Shown here: positions 1-6,937 of the stretch, one piece after another | How the letters are laid out: every line of letters starts with the position of its first letter | How positions within the stretch are numbered: the stretch's first letter is position 1 | DNA from: Amorphus orientalis | GTDB taxonomy: Bacteria; Pseudomonadota; Alphaproteobacteria; Rhizobiales; Amorphaceae | Direction: 5' to 3' | Assembly (NCBI RefSeq): GCF_030814015.1 | Contig: NZ_JAUSUL010000002.1 | Location: 1,394,618-1,458,617 of the forward strand | Length of the DNA stretch: 64,000 nucleotides | Position numbers and translations under genes: made by a program | The notes under the pieces: generated by a model | What the model was told of the DNA's origin: nothing | Databases searched by the model: none | The model's input: only the letters and a program-made list of their open reading frames with translations

Positions 1-2
1 TG

Positions 3-719
3 TCCTTCGTGGCGGTGTTCGCTCTCCCGATCGAGATCGCGCTGCGTGCGATCCAGGAACTGTTTCTTCCCACATCGATCTTTCGGGCGATCGGCGTCCT
101 ATTGCTCGGCGGGCTTCTCCTTCACGAGCAGCGGCGCAGAAAAGTGGAACAGCTGACCCGCGAACAGGCGACCATGGACGAACTCAGCGGGCTGGCGAAC
201 CGGAGATCCTTCTACCTGGCGCTCAACCGGGCGCTGGAGCGTTCGCAGCAGCGATCGTCGCCGGTTTCGGTGGTGATCACGGACCTGGATCACTTCAAGT
301 CGATCAACGATCGCTACGGACACAACGTGGGAGATCGGGTGATCCAGCATTTCGCCGCGGCTCTGAAGGACAACATTCGGGGCAACGACTTCGCCGCGCG
401 GATCGGCGGTGAAGAGTTCGCCCTCGTCCTGCAAGGAGCCAACCGGCAGGAGGCGGAGAAGATCTGCGAACGGATCCGGTCCAGCATTGCCGCCGCGGAA
501 CTGACCATCGGCGGAAACACGATCTCCTATACGGCGAGCTTCGGCATCGCCGACAAGACGGCGACTGCCGCGACGGCGGATGCCCTTATGTCGGCCGCCG
601 ACGCCGCGCTCTACGATGCCAAGGTGAACGGCCGGAACGTGGTGATGAGCGCTCTGACGCCGCGCGATCACGCTGCGCTCTGCCTTCTGGACAGGGGGAC
701 CGCCGCAACGCCCGCCTGA
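3..719 (+). CDS. GGDEF diguanylate cyclase, 5' end outside window
   Basis: C-terminal part of a membrane-anchored diguanylate cyclase, which makes cyclic di-GMP from two GTP. The reading frame is open to the window edge, so the true start lies upstream; the GTG at 9 is only the first start codon visible. Counting from there, a hydrophobic segment (about residues 22-38) is followed by a short linker and a GGDEF domain with the active-site motif GGEEF at 133-137. An RxxD inhibitory I-site (RGND, 124-127) sits five residues before it, so product feedback inhibition is expected. Sensor domains, if any, are outside the window. Confidence 0.9.
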   Translation, partial: SFVAVFALPIEIALRAIQELFLPTSIFRAIGVLLLGGLLLHEQRRRKVEQLTREQATMDELSGLANRRSFYLALNRALERSQQRSSPVSVVITDLDHFKSINDRYGHNVGDRVIQHFAAALKDNIRGNDFAARIGGEEFALVLQGANRQEAEKICERIRSSIAAAELTIGGNTISYTASFGIADKTATAATADALMSAADAALYDAKVNGRNVVMSALTPRDHAALCLLDRGTAATPA

Positions 720-958
720 AGCTTGGCGGGCAGCGGCGGGGCGTCCGGACAGCCGCAGCGGCAGGGTCGCAGGCCCGGGTGGCTTCGCTTCCGGCATCGC
801 ACCGGCAGGCCGAAGACGCCCAACTTCCATCACATCGAGACGGCATAGTGCGTCAATCTGCGGTTGATCGATCCGGGAACCGGGGTAGGCATTGCCTTGC
901 CGGAGGTCGTCTGCAAGAAACCGGAAACGCAGGTCCAGACCAAGCCGGAGCCAGAACA

Positions 959-1459
959 TTGAAGACTGCGATTGTGGCCGGCGCGGTGCTGCTCACCGCC
1001 ACGGGGGCCCTGGCCGACCATGCCACCGTCATCGATGGCGATACGATCCGGATCCACGGCGAAACCTACGATCTGTACGGGATCGACGCTCCGGAGCAGG
1101 GCCGGACATGCAAGACCCCGAAAGGCGGCACCTGGCCGTGCGGGGAGGCCGCCACGCTGACGCTGCAGAGCATCGTCGCGGGTCTTGAGGTTGCCTGCGA
1201 AGAGCTGGACATCGAAGCGGACGCCAGAGCCCCGGAGAAAGTCGCCAAATGCAAGGCTGCCGGGCAGGACATCAGCCAGGACATGGTGCGGAGCGGCTTC
1301 GCCTGGGCCGATCTGCGGTACAGCGACGCCTACGTGAAGGATGAGTGGATCGCCAGATTACGCCGCAAGGGGATCTGGCGCGTACCGACGCTGCCCCCCT
1401 GGGACGACGGGTCCTATCGTCGTGAGCATCAGGCATCGTCCGGTCCAGACGACCCCTGA
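959..1459 (+). CDS. Secreted thermonuclease-fold (SNase) protein, probably catalytically altered
   Basis: 166-residue protein starting at TTG 959, chosen because a GGAG box lies eight bases upstream and the first 19 residues form a signal peptide ending in ALA before DH. The open frame extends to 779 but that part reads as non-protein. The mature part has the staphylococcal-nuclease core: DGDTI, LYGIDAPE, and the family helix MVRSGFAW. In active members an Arg precedes LxGIDAPE and a second lies in DRYGR before VAxC. Here those places read YDLYG and RAPEKVAKC, so both catalytic Arg appear replaced. It is exported, perhaps a nucleic-acid-binding or inactive paralogue. Confidence 0.8.
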   Translation: MKTAIVAGAVLLTATGALADHATVIDGDTIRIHGETYDLYGIDAPEQGRTCKTPKGGTWPCGEAATLTLQSIVAGLEVACEELDIEADARAPEKVAKCKAAGQDISQDMVRSGFAWADLRYSDAYVKDEWIARLRRKGIWRVPTLPPWDDGSYRREHQASSGPDDP

Positions 1460-1566
1460 GGGGCGCCGGACCCGACGTGCTCAGAAGGCGAACAAAGGTG
1501 TAAAATCGCCTGTAAAAACGGCCATCTCTGACCGATGCGGACTTTCCCTAAGCCTTTGGAATTAAA

Positions 1567-1642
1567 TGGCGACCCCGGTAGGATTCGAACCTACGACCAT
1601 CGGCTTAGAAGGCCGGTGCTCTATCCACTGAGCTACGGGGCC
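1567..1642 (-). tRNA. tRNA-Arg(TCT), intact copy at left element junction
   Basis: Full cloverleaf on the minus strand, 76 nt including encoded CCA. The acceptor stem GGCCCCG pairs with CGGGGTC, the anticodon loop reads CTTCTAA (anticodon TCT), and the T-loop is TTCGAAT. Its 5' 45 nt are duplicated at 38698-38742. Because the element integrated in the 5' half, everything upstream of this gene, including its promoter, is now element DNA from 1643 on. Confidence 0.95.
1598..1642. repeat. attL core, 45-bp tRNA-Arg repeat
   Basis: Identical to 38698-38742 over 45 bp (tRNA positions 1 to about 45, through the anticodon arm). The match stops at 1597/38697, where the flanking bases differ. Confidence 0.93.
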
Positions 1643-1685
1643 AAACGGCTTATTTTCAGTATGTTACCGAAACGCGCCGAAATTC

Positions 1686-1707
1686 CTAGTCACTCTTTAG
1701 TCTCAGA
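1686..1707. promoter_or_regulatory. Putative integrase arm-binding site, left
   Basis: A 22-bp sequence beginning CTAGTCACTC and ending AGTCTCAGA recurs, with one T fewer, at 38565-38585 just outside the other attachment core. Both copies lie inside the element in the same orientation, 43 bp and 112 bp from their cores. This arrangement fits arm sites of a tyrosine integrase. Confidence 0.6.
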
Positions 1708-1782
1708 TTTCGGCTTCAGCGACCTGTGAAAATATGCGCCGAAGCTCATAGCACGCTCACAGATGGGGCACCACACGAGGCT

Positions 1783-2088
1783 TCACGCGTCTTGTTGACG
1801 GCCGCGCTGCTTCCCGCCCTTCACCGCCCACCAGAAGAAGCGAGAGAAGCTCCGAGCCCCCTCGCACTCGCGGAAGAAGGCGTAGAGGTCGGCGGTCGGA
1901 CAGTCCTTCAACAGCAGCGCGACCTCCGCGGCCGTCGCGAGACGCAGCTGCTTGGTCGTCCGGTCGTGGATCTTGATGACGCGCTTGTCGACAAACTTCT
2001 GAACCATTTCATCCCGCTCGCTGCGGATGTTTGGACCAGCAGGGCGCTGATAGCGGGACATATCGAGGTGTGAGGCGAGAGGCTTCAT
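1783..2088 (-). CDS. Hypothetical phage protein, 101 aa
   Basis: I do not recognise this 101-residue basic protein. A charged N-terminal half (about residues 20-55) includes RDEMVQKFVDKRVIKIHD, followed by a helix-rich C-terminus with FFRECEGARSFSRFFWW. It is the last gene of the leftward element operon. Its ATG follows the stop of the upstream gene by three bases in the arrangement TAG-CCT-ATG, seen at several junctions of this phage, which implies translational coupling. It ends about 75 bp from the putative left arm site. Confidence 0.6.
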   Translation of the reverse strand: MKPLASHLDMSRYQRPAGPNIRSERDEMVQKFVDKRVIKIHDRTTKQLRLATAAEVALLLKDCPTADLYAFFRECEGARSFSRFFWWAVKGGKQRGRQQDA

Positions 2089-2091
2089 AGG

Positions 2092-2538
2092 CTATTCGAT
2101 GACGGACAAAAGGAAGTCGAGTGTCTCCTCGCTCTGGTCGCTGAGGGGTTTGGTGAGGTTGTAGTGATCAAGCACCGACTTTCTAACTTGCTCGCCGTTA
2201 TAGAGTGATGCCGGTATTGCGGCCAACACATCCTGCAAGGTCGGTGGGATACCGAGGATTTTAGTCAGACGATGGTAGTCAGTTTTTCTAGGTTTAAGGT
2301 ATATACGCAAATCAACTGCACTTCCTAATGTTGTGCATATATACTTTTCTCCGTCCATGTTCTCTCGTTCGCCGTAAATGACGGTAGCGCAAGTGTTGTT
2401 TATTACGACCTCACACCCAAACCGCAGCTCCATCAGCCACGGACAGTGCTTGTTAATGCGAGTCCGTAGCTCCTGATACTTCTCCCTCTTTGTTGCCGCC
2501 GCCGGAGCAAACGACATTGTCTTAATTTTCTTTGTCAT
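2092..2538 (-). CDS. Hypothetical phage protein, 148 aa
   Basis: 148 residues with no recognised domain. The N-terminal third is basic (MTKKIKT, AATKREKYQELRTRINKH), the middle is predicted beta-rich, and the C-terminal third is helical (LGIPPTLQDVLAAIPASL, ending ETLDFLLSVIE). The gene is more AT-rich than its neighbours, suggesting a separate origin. It is coupled to the downstream 101-residue gene by the TAG-CCT-ATG junction and has the same CCT-ATG context at its own start. Confidence 0.65.
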   Translation of the reverse strand: MTKKIKTMSFAPAAATKREKYQELRTRINKHCPWLMELRFGCEVVINNTCATVIYGERENMDGEKYICTTLGSAVDLRIYLKPRKTDYHRLTKILGIPPTLQDVLAAIPASLYNGEQVRKSVLDHYNLTKPLSDQSEETLDFLLSVIE

Positions 2539-2551
2539 AGGCTAAGTTGGT

Positions 2552-2692
2552 CTACGCGGCGGGCGTGATGAACATCGTTCCGCACCGCTTACAGGCCTCG
2601 TACTTTCGACCTGCGCCGTCGACCTTCTGGCGCATATCGTGATCGCGGGCTCCATCCTGGCGCTTCCGCTGGCAAACTCCATTTCTCATCAT
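2552..2692 (-). CDS. Small CxxC protein, 46 aa
   Basis: Short frame of 46 codons found by reading the strand directly. Translation gives MMRNGVCQRKRQDGARDHD, then a C-terminal part with YEACKRCGTMFITPAA. The CKRC pair plus an earlier Cys suggests a single zinc knuckle, common in small phage DNA-binding or anti-host proteins. It lies just upstream of the 148-residue gene in the same direction. No strong ribosome-binding site is visible; start assignment is uncertain (a second ATG follows immediately). Confidence 0.45.
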   Translation of the reverse strand: MMRNGVCQRKRQDGARDHDMRQKVDGAGRKYEACKRCGTMFITPAA

Positions 2693-3195
2693 AGTTCATG
2701 TGATTAAGTTCTATTATCTGCGATGTGGGCACAGAACGGCTAAAAGGCCGTGTCTATACGCACCTTGGCCCCGAACGCTTTTCAGCGGTTTTCTCTCCGC
2801 GCGTTCTCACCCCAGACTGTACGGGATACCGGCTTTGCGGGTCCCGCCGTACTTGTGTGCGTTCGGGGATCTAAGGCTACGCACACAGAGGCCTCATGCG
2901 ACGTGGGCCGGAGGATGCTGCCTCCGGACATCGGGCTATGAGTTCTCACATTTAATGGCTTCCAACGGGAGGCTGCGAGATCCGGCCACCCTACCCCGTC
3001 AGATACACAAAAACCTCGCCGAAGCGAGGTCAGAGTGATGCCGTACCTGATAGTACGAAAGATGGAACGAAACTCGCGCCCTCTTTCCTACTTACGGTTC
3101 GACCGTATTGTACTATCAAATTTGGCATACACCAATAGTACCACAGGACACTAGTGCAGCAAACGCCAGTGGGGATAGGGCCCACCCGTTATCAC
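2693..3195. other. 500-bp non-coding region rich in inverted repeats
   Basis: No convincing gene. Perfect inverted repeats: 2819-2824/2847-2852 (GTACGG), 2855-2862/2879-2886 (GTGTGCGT), 2908-2914/2921-2927 (CCGGAGG), 3048-3056/3110-3118 (TGATAGTAC) and 3093-3098/3102-3107 (TACGGT). A minus-strand terminator lies at 3008-3030 and a minus-strand extended -10 (TGGTACTAT) at 3135-3143. A leftward transcript of about 120 nt from the latter to the former is possible. Confidence 0.55.
3008..3030 (-). terminator. Rho-independent terminator after the R-M operon
   Basis: On the minus strand a 7-bp stem ACCTCGC/GCGAGGT closes a TTCG tetraloop and is followed by TTTTTG. It lies 166 bp beyond the last codon of the restriction gene. 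Confidence 0.85.
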
Positions 3196-3891
3196 TCACA
3201 AGTCGTCGGCGGCGTCTTCCGCGTCGACCTCTTCCTCTTCCTGCTGTTCAACAACAGCTCGCGGCAATTTTGTCAGCGGCCGGTCCGCAAAATAGTCACC
3301 GATACGCTGCAGCAGCAGGTCAGGGGTAGCAGGACTCTCAGCGAGCTTCTCCGCAAATTTCCGCCCCGGATGAAGCACATCCCAAGGAGACCGATACTGA
3401 GTGGAACGTCGCCTACCTGGATCTTTGTTTCCAAATCCATCAATTGCTCTGTTCCAGATCGGCTTGAACGTCTCGATCAGCATATTCTCGCCGAGTGGTA
3501 TCCAAATATCATCGACCACCAAATGCCGGACGAAGAAGTGCTCAAGGTTGAGGTTTTGGGCTTCATCAATTGACGCAGCATGCTGCCTCAGGCGATCCGC
3601 CAGAGCATTCCCCTTTGCAGCAATATCTGTCGCCAGACCGCCTTTTCGCCCTCCCCTTGGGATTGCTTTGCCCACATAGATGGGCTGGGTCAGCTCGCCG
3701 TTTTGGTTGGCGTTAGCAACTGGGGCATACGCAGCAAAATCACCGGTGTAGTAGATAACGTACACCCCTGCTCCGGTGATACCTCCAACTTCGGCTAGTG
3801 GAGCAGCCGGTCGAGCGAGGACCTCTGATTCAATGCTCTTCGCAATATTAAATTTGTCGAGCGGATTATATGACTCCGTCTTCGCCATCAA
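3196..3891 (-). CDS. Type II restriction endonuclease, Eco29kI family (GIY-YIG)
   Basis: 231-residue restriction enzyme that would cut unmodified DNA at the site protected by the adjacent methyltransferase. It belongs to the GIY-YIG superfamily, Eco29kI type: GVYVIYY at 42-48, IYVGKAIP at 71-78, RLRQH at 100-104, and LIETFKPIWN at 138-147. The residues expected at the active site are all present (Tyr44, Tyr72, Arg100, His104, Glu140, Asn147). The DGFGNKDPG and WDVLHPGR blocks are also family marks. It is the last gene of the vsr-methyltransferase-endonuclease operon and overlaps the methyltransferase stop by four bases (ATGA). The C-terminus ends in an acidic run. The recognition site cannot be read from the sequence. 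Confidence 0.9.
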   Translation of the reverse strand: MMAKTESYNPLDKFNIAKSIESEVLARPAAPLAEVGGITGAGVYVIYYTGDFAAYAPVANANQNGELTQPIYVGKAIPRGGRKGGLATDIAAKGNALADRLRQHAASIDEAQNLNLEHFFVRHLVVDDIWIPLGENMLIETFKPIWNRAIDGFGNKDPGRRRSTQYRSPWDVLHPGRKFAEKLAESPATPDLLLQRIGDYFADRPLTKLPRAVVEQQEEEEVDAEDAADDL

Positions 3892-5045
3892 GCCGGCTCC
3901 AAGTGCCGAGCCACATGCTCACCGACGGTCCGTGCCAACACTACGGGGACCGCGTTCCCCAGCTGGCGCATGGTCTCTGACCATGATCCATGAAAGCGAA
4001 AATCATCCGGAAATGTTTGGAGTCGCGCGCTCTCTCGGACAGTGAAATAACGTACCGTTCCGTCCGGCCGCGCGAGCATATTTTCGCCGCCGGGAACGCC
4101 GTGCACCCCTGCCTTCAAGGTCTTGGCGGGCTCGTCAAGCGGGCTTCCGGTGTGCCCCGGATAAGACCGCGCACCTGGCTGGAAGCGGTGGTTGAGAATA
4201 GAGGAAGCGAGCTTCGGCCGCTTTTCTGGGTCCGGCAGATCATGGATCGCATCGCGGACGGTGCGCCAGGGAAGCGCGGACGGTGCTTCGGAGATACGGC
4301 GCGCGCGCTCGACGGCACGTGGGGCCATATACCGACCTGACTTGGGGACCTGATGCCGTTCCCAGTATTCTCCGGTAGTTTGGCTCCACAACAACGCATC
4401 CGCGGAATGCGTGCCCTCTGGGAACGTCCACTCCACGCCCAGATCGTCACGGAAGCCGACAAAAACCACACGCTCTCGGCGTTGTGGCACCCCAAAGTCA
4501 GCGGCGTTGAGGACTCGAGTCACAACCTGGTAATGCAGGTCATCTCGAACGCCGCTCGTGTGGTGACGCTCAAGGCGCGCGAAGTGGTCAGCCCATGGCT
4601 CGTCGGCCTTGGCTGCGATCTCGGGATGCTCTAGCTGCAGACGGATGTACTCGAAGTAGTTGCGGAAGGCGCTCCGCGTCAGTCCCTTGACGTTCTCAAA
4701 CACGAAGGCTTTCGGGCGACACTCCCTGACGGCTCGGATAGCCTGCGGAAACATATCCCGAGCGTCGTTGTACGACCGGTGGCGTCCACCGAGAGAGAAT
4801 GGCTGACACGGTGGACCGCCCGATACGAGTTCGACCTGCCCCTCGTAAGGGCTGAAATCCACCTGTGATACGTCTCCCTCGGTCAATCGCCAGTCCGATA
4901 CCGAAGGGATGCCATGCGATTTGTTTTCCCGTATCGTGTCGCAGCAATAGCGATCCCATTCGACGACATTCACAGGATGGAACCCTGCCTCATGGAGGCC
5001 AATACCCAGTCCTCCGGCACCCGCAAATAGCTCTATTGACTTCAT
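3888..5045 (-). CDS. DNA cytosine-5 methyltransferase
   Basis: 385-residue C5-cytosine methyltransferase, the modification half of the R-M system. Ordered motifs: I (ELFAGAGGLGIGLHEAG, 5-21), IV with catalytic Cys80 (GGPPCQPFS), VI (ENVKG, 117-121), VIII (QRRERVVFVGFR, 188-199), IX (RLQTFPDDF) and X (QLGNAVP). The target-recognition region lies between VIII and IX. The start is fixed by ATGA overlap with vsr; the stop overlaps the restriction gene, so all three are translationally coupled. Modification is made before restriction in this order, as expected for safe establishment in a new host. Confidence 0.95.
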   Translation of the reverse strand: MKSIELFAGAGGLGIGLHEAGFHPVNVVEWDRYCCDTIRENKSHGIPSVSDWRLTEGDVSQVDFSPYEGQVELVSGGPPCQPFSLGGRHRSYNDARDMFPQAIRAVRECRPKAFVFENVKGLTRSAFRNYFEYIRLQLEHPEIAAKADEPWADHFARLERHHTSGVRDDLHYQVVTRVLNAADFGVPQRRERVVFVGFRDDLGVEWTFPEGTHSADALLWSQTTGEYWERHQVPKSGRYMAPRAVERARRISEAPSALPWRTVRDAIHDLPDPEKRPKLASSILNHRFQPGARSYPGHTGSPLDEPAKTLKAGVHGVPGGENMLARPDGTVRYFTVRESARLQTFPDDFRFHGSWSETMRQLGNAVPVVLARTVGEHVARHLEPA

Positions 5046-5455
5046 GATTCAAGAAATTCTCTTACGTTTTTGCGCAGCATCTCGAGATCCCCTATTTGGC
5101 ATTCCCATACAACCATCACCCCCCAATTGAGATCAGCTAGTTGCTTTTGCCGTAAGACGTCCCGCTCCCGATTGCCCTCGAGCTTCGGTAGCCAGAAATC
5201 GAGTCGCGACTTCGGTAAGCGAGCGAGTTTGCACGCGTCGTCCGGGTGTCTGTGCCAGAAGCATCCATGGACGAAGATCACTTTCTTGCGGCCGGGAAAC
5301 ACAAGGTCGGGACAGCCTGGCAGATCCCGCCTGTGCAGTCGGAACCGATAGCCCATACGGTGCACGAGACTCCGGACGACCATCTCGGGTCTCGTGTTTT
5401 TCCCCCGAATGCGCTTCATCCTTTCGCTGCGATCGTGCGGGTCGAGGGTATCCAT
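5042..5455 (-). CDS. vsr: Very-short-patch repair endonuclease Vsr
   Basis: 137-residue Vsr endonuclease. It nicks at T:G mismatches created when 5-methylcytosine deaminates, so it repairs the mutational load caused by the neighbouring methyltransferase. The start MDTLDPHDRSERMKRIRGKN matches the family, catalytic Asp50 lies in DLPGCPD, and the metal/active-site block is FVHGCFWHRH (61-70). It is the first gene of the three-gene R-M operon; the promoter must lie in 5456-5538, between it and rusA. Length is normal for the family. Confidence 0.95.
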   Translation of the reverse strand: MDTLDPHDRSERMKRIRGKNTRPEMVVRSLVHRMGYRFRLHRRDLPGCPDLVFPGRKKVIFVHGCFWHRHPDDACKLARLPKSRLDFWLPKLEGNRERDVLRQKQLADLNWGVMVVWECQIGDLEMLRKNVREFLES

Positions 5456-5538
5456 GCTTAGAGGCTAGCAAAGAGCTACCGATTCGTGTCCCCCCTTTGA
5501 ATCGCGAGCAGGCGGGCTTCGCCGGCTTCCGGACAGAA

Positions 5539-5901
5539 CTACCCGACCAATGGCGACAGAGCGACCTCCACTCGCGGCCGTGCCTTATCGTACCCCTTCA
5601 CGATCGTCAGACGCTCTATCTGGCTATCGTCCTCATACGCGATGCCGGTGAGCGCGTCGGCCCAGAGCTTATTGAAATTGTCGATGTCGGCCTTGCGACG
5701 CGTGCCGAAGAAGAGGGTCACCTCCACGCACAAAGGGCCAGCGAGCGGCGGTCCGCTCCACTGGCTCCTTGCCTGCCACTGGTAGTCCTCCTTGAGGGCC
5801 TTGCCTGCCGCCGTCATGTAGCCAGCAGGCCTGCCGAATTTGCAGTGGTAGTGGTATATGTGGCTTGTGCTTTTCGGCTCTCCGAGTAGCGTGATGGTCA
5901 C
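5539..5901 (-). CDS. rusA: RusA-type Holliday junction resolvase
   Basis: 120-residue crossover-junction endodeoxyribonuclease that resolves four-way junctions during phage recombination and replication. The signature RKADIDNFNKLWADALTG (69-86) carries Asp72, Asp74 and Lys78, and YEDDSQI (89-95) supplies the third acidic residue. The start is GTG at 5901. An extended -10 (TGATATACT, 5909-5917) ends only eight bases before the start, so the mRNA leader is very short. It is divergent from the 5945 gene. Confidence 0.88.
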   Translation of the reverse strand: MTITLLGEPKSTSHIYHYHCKFGRPAGYMTAAGKALKEDYQWQARSQWSGPPLAGPLCVEVTLFFGTRRKADIDNFNKLWADALTGIAYEDDSQIERLTIVKGYDKARPRVEVALSPLVG

Positions 5902-5908
5902 GCCGCCA

Positions 5909-5917
5909 GTATATCAT
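5909..5917 (-). promoter_or_regulatory. Extended -10 element TGATATACT
   Basis: Minus-strand TGATATACT immediately upstream of rusA. The same TGATATA(A/C)T motif occurs at 9252-9260, 17663-17671, 22698-22706, 24650-24658 and 27291-27299. Confidence 0.5.
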
Positions 5918-5944
5918 CTGCAACTTTGAGGAGGATTTATTGTC

Positions 5945-6322
5945 ATGCTGACTGATAAGGCGATCGAAAAGGCCAAGACGACCGTTCGCTATAGCATTGG
6001 CGACGTTCTGCATGAGCACAACGATTGCGTCCGCATCGCGTATGAATGGCTTGACGCTCAGACCAAGCTAAAGTCCGCCAACAGAAAGTTTCGCCCCCTC
6101 AAGCACATCATCGAGAACTGGGGCGGACGTTACGTCTCCCAGACGGACGTGGATCTCGCCGCACACTTACACCCTGACATTTTCGGATCTTACCCCTACT
6201 ACAACATATCGTCGAAGTTGACGCGGCCGTCCGCGCGTCGCCTATCCAGCATTGGCGAGGCAGGCACTCAGAGATACGAGGAGCAGCCCGGTAGCAAGAC
6301 CTACGCTTCCAGCGAGGTCTAA
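5945..6322 (+). CDS. Hypothetical phage protein, 125 aa, rightward
   Basis: One of few plus-strand genes in the element. 125 residues, no recognised catalytic motif; composition is typical of a soluble small phage protein. The core has GRYVSQTDVDLAAHLHP and ISSKLTRPSARRLSSIGEAG, the latter resembling a DNA-binding helix-turn segment. A strong Shine-Dalgarno box GAGGAGG (5928-5934) lies ten bases before ATG 5945. It is divergent from rusA across 43 bp and its last 81 bp overlap, tail to tail, the 6242-6598 gene. Confidence 0.65.
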   Translation: MLTDKAIEKAKTTVRYSIGDVLHEHNDCVRIAYEWLDAQTKLKSANRKFRPLKHIIENWGGRYVSQTDVDLAAHLHPDIFGSYPYYNISSKLTRPSARRLSSIGEAGTQRYEEQPGSKTYASSEV

Positions 6323-6598
6323 CACAGTCCGGAACGTCCGCACCGCCATTCCACCGACGATCTCAATGTGCTGGACGCGTTTCGTCTGCGGGGCTCCGAT
6401 CGCATACTTCGTGAACGGTCGTGCGCCAGGGTACTTGAGCTTCCCGATCTCCTGCACATCAACGCCCTTGCGCCTAAGGCCAGTGATGCGGGCCGACGGG
6501 CACTCGATGAGGAGATCACGCTGGATGTCGCGTGTCGTGCAGCCACGGTGGTCGCGGATGTAGGCGTAGACCTTCTGCTCTTGCGGGGTGAGCTTCAT
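6242..6598 (-). CDS. Winged-helix protein with C-terminal hydrophobic tail
   Basis: 118 residues. The first 65 form a likely winged-helix DNA-binding domain (LTPQEQKVYAYIRDHRG, then TTRDIQRDLL and ITGLRRKGVDVQEIG). After a linker the C-terminus is hydrophobic and ends LATGLLLVSLSACLANAG, a single membrane-segment candidate. The last 81 bp overlap the convergent 5945 gene, so the tail sequence is constrained by, or is a by-product of, the opposite frame. Its start overlaps the stop of the 6595 gene (ATGA). Confidence 0.6.
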   Translation of the reverse strand: MKLTPQEQKVYAYIRDHRGCTTRDIQRDLLIECPSARITGLRRKGVDVQEIGKLKYPGARPFTKYAIGAPQTKRVQHIEIVGGMAVRTFRTVLDLAGSVGLATGLLLVSLSACLANAG

Positions 6599-6792
6599 AG
6601 GCGATCGTCGGTTATCCCCATATCCACATGCTTATCCACACATGAGGGACATCTTTCGGCGGGAAGCGATGAGAAGACGACAAACGTCCTCTGCCAGACG
6701 AACCGCTCCCCTCGATCAACCTGCTGCTTAATCGAGGCGCAGTCCGGACACTGAGCGACAGGCTTTTCACCAATTACGGTCTTACCCTTCAT
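6595..6792 (-). CDS. Small zinc-ribbon protein, 65 aa
   Basis: 65 residues with two CxxC pairs, CPDC (15-18) and CPSC (48-51), which together would hold one structural zinc ion. It has no catalytic motif. It is translationally coupled on both sides: its ATG follows the TAG of the 44-residue gene by one base, and its TGA overlaps the ATG of the winged-helix gene. Confidence 0.7.
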   Translation of the reverse strand: MKGKTVIGEKPVAQCPDCASIKQQVDRGERFVWQRTFVVFSSLPAERCPSCVDKHVDMGITDDRL

Positions 6793-6793
6793 A

Positions 6794-6928
6794 CTAATTC
6801 TGCTGCCGCAACACCGCCCTCGCCTCGTCCACGCTCACTTGCATGGCATCGGCCATGAGGCGCACGAACAGGTCGTGCAGTCCCACGCGCGGCGTTGTCG
6901 GCTTATCTAGTAATAGTGGTCGGGTCAT
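6794..6928 (-). CDS. Small phage protein, 44 aa
   Basis: Found by direct translation: begins MTRPLLLDKPTTPRVGLHD, then LFVRLMADAMQVSVDEARAV, ending LRQQN. It is predicted to be a short helical protein. It fills the gap between the 191- and 65-residue genes, with a CCT-ATG start context and a TAG stop one base before the next ATG. Position and coupling make it a credible gene; function unknown. Confidence 0.65.
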   Translation of the reverse strand: MTRPLLLDKPTTPRVGLHDLFVRLMADAMQVSVDEARAVLRQQN

Positions 6929-6937
6929 AGGTCGTCG

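Noticed and set aside
99..959. Long minus-strand frame opposite the GGDEF gene
   Set aside because: Mirror of a GC-rich gene; no recognisable domain and Arg/Gly-rich composition.
1493..1515. Peptide similarity NKGVKSP between the left flank and the 96-aa phage protein
   Set aside because: Occurs in a shadow frame and DNA similarity is weak; chance match.
2700..3038. 112-codon plus-strand frame over the inverted-repeat region
   Set aside because: No ribosome-binding site, overlaps structured repeats, and composition is not protein-like.
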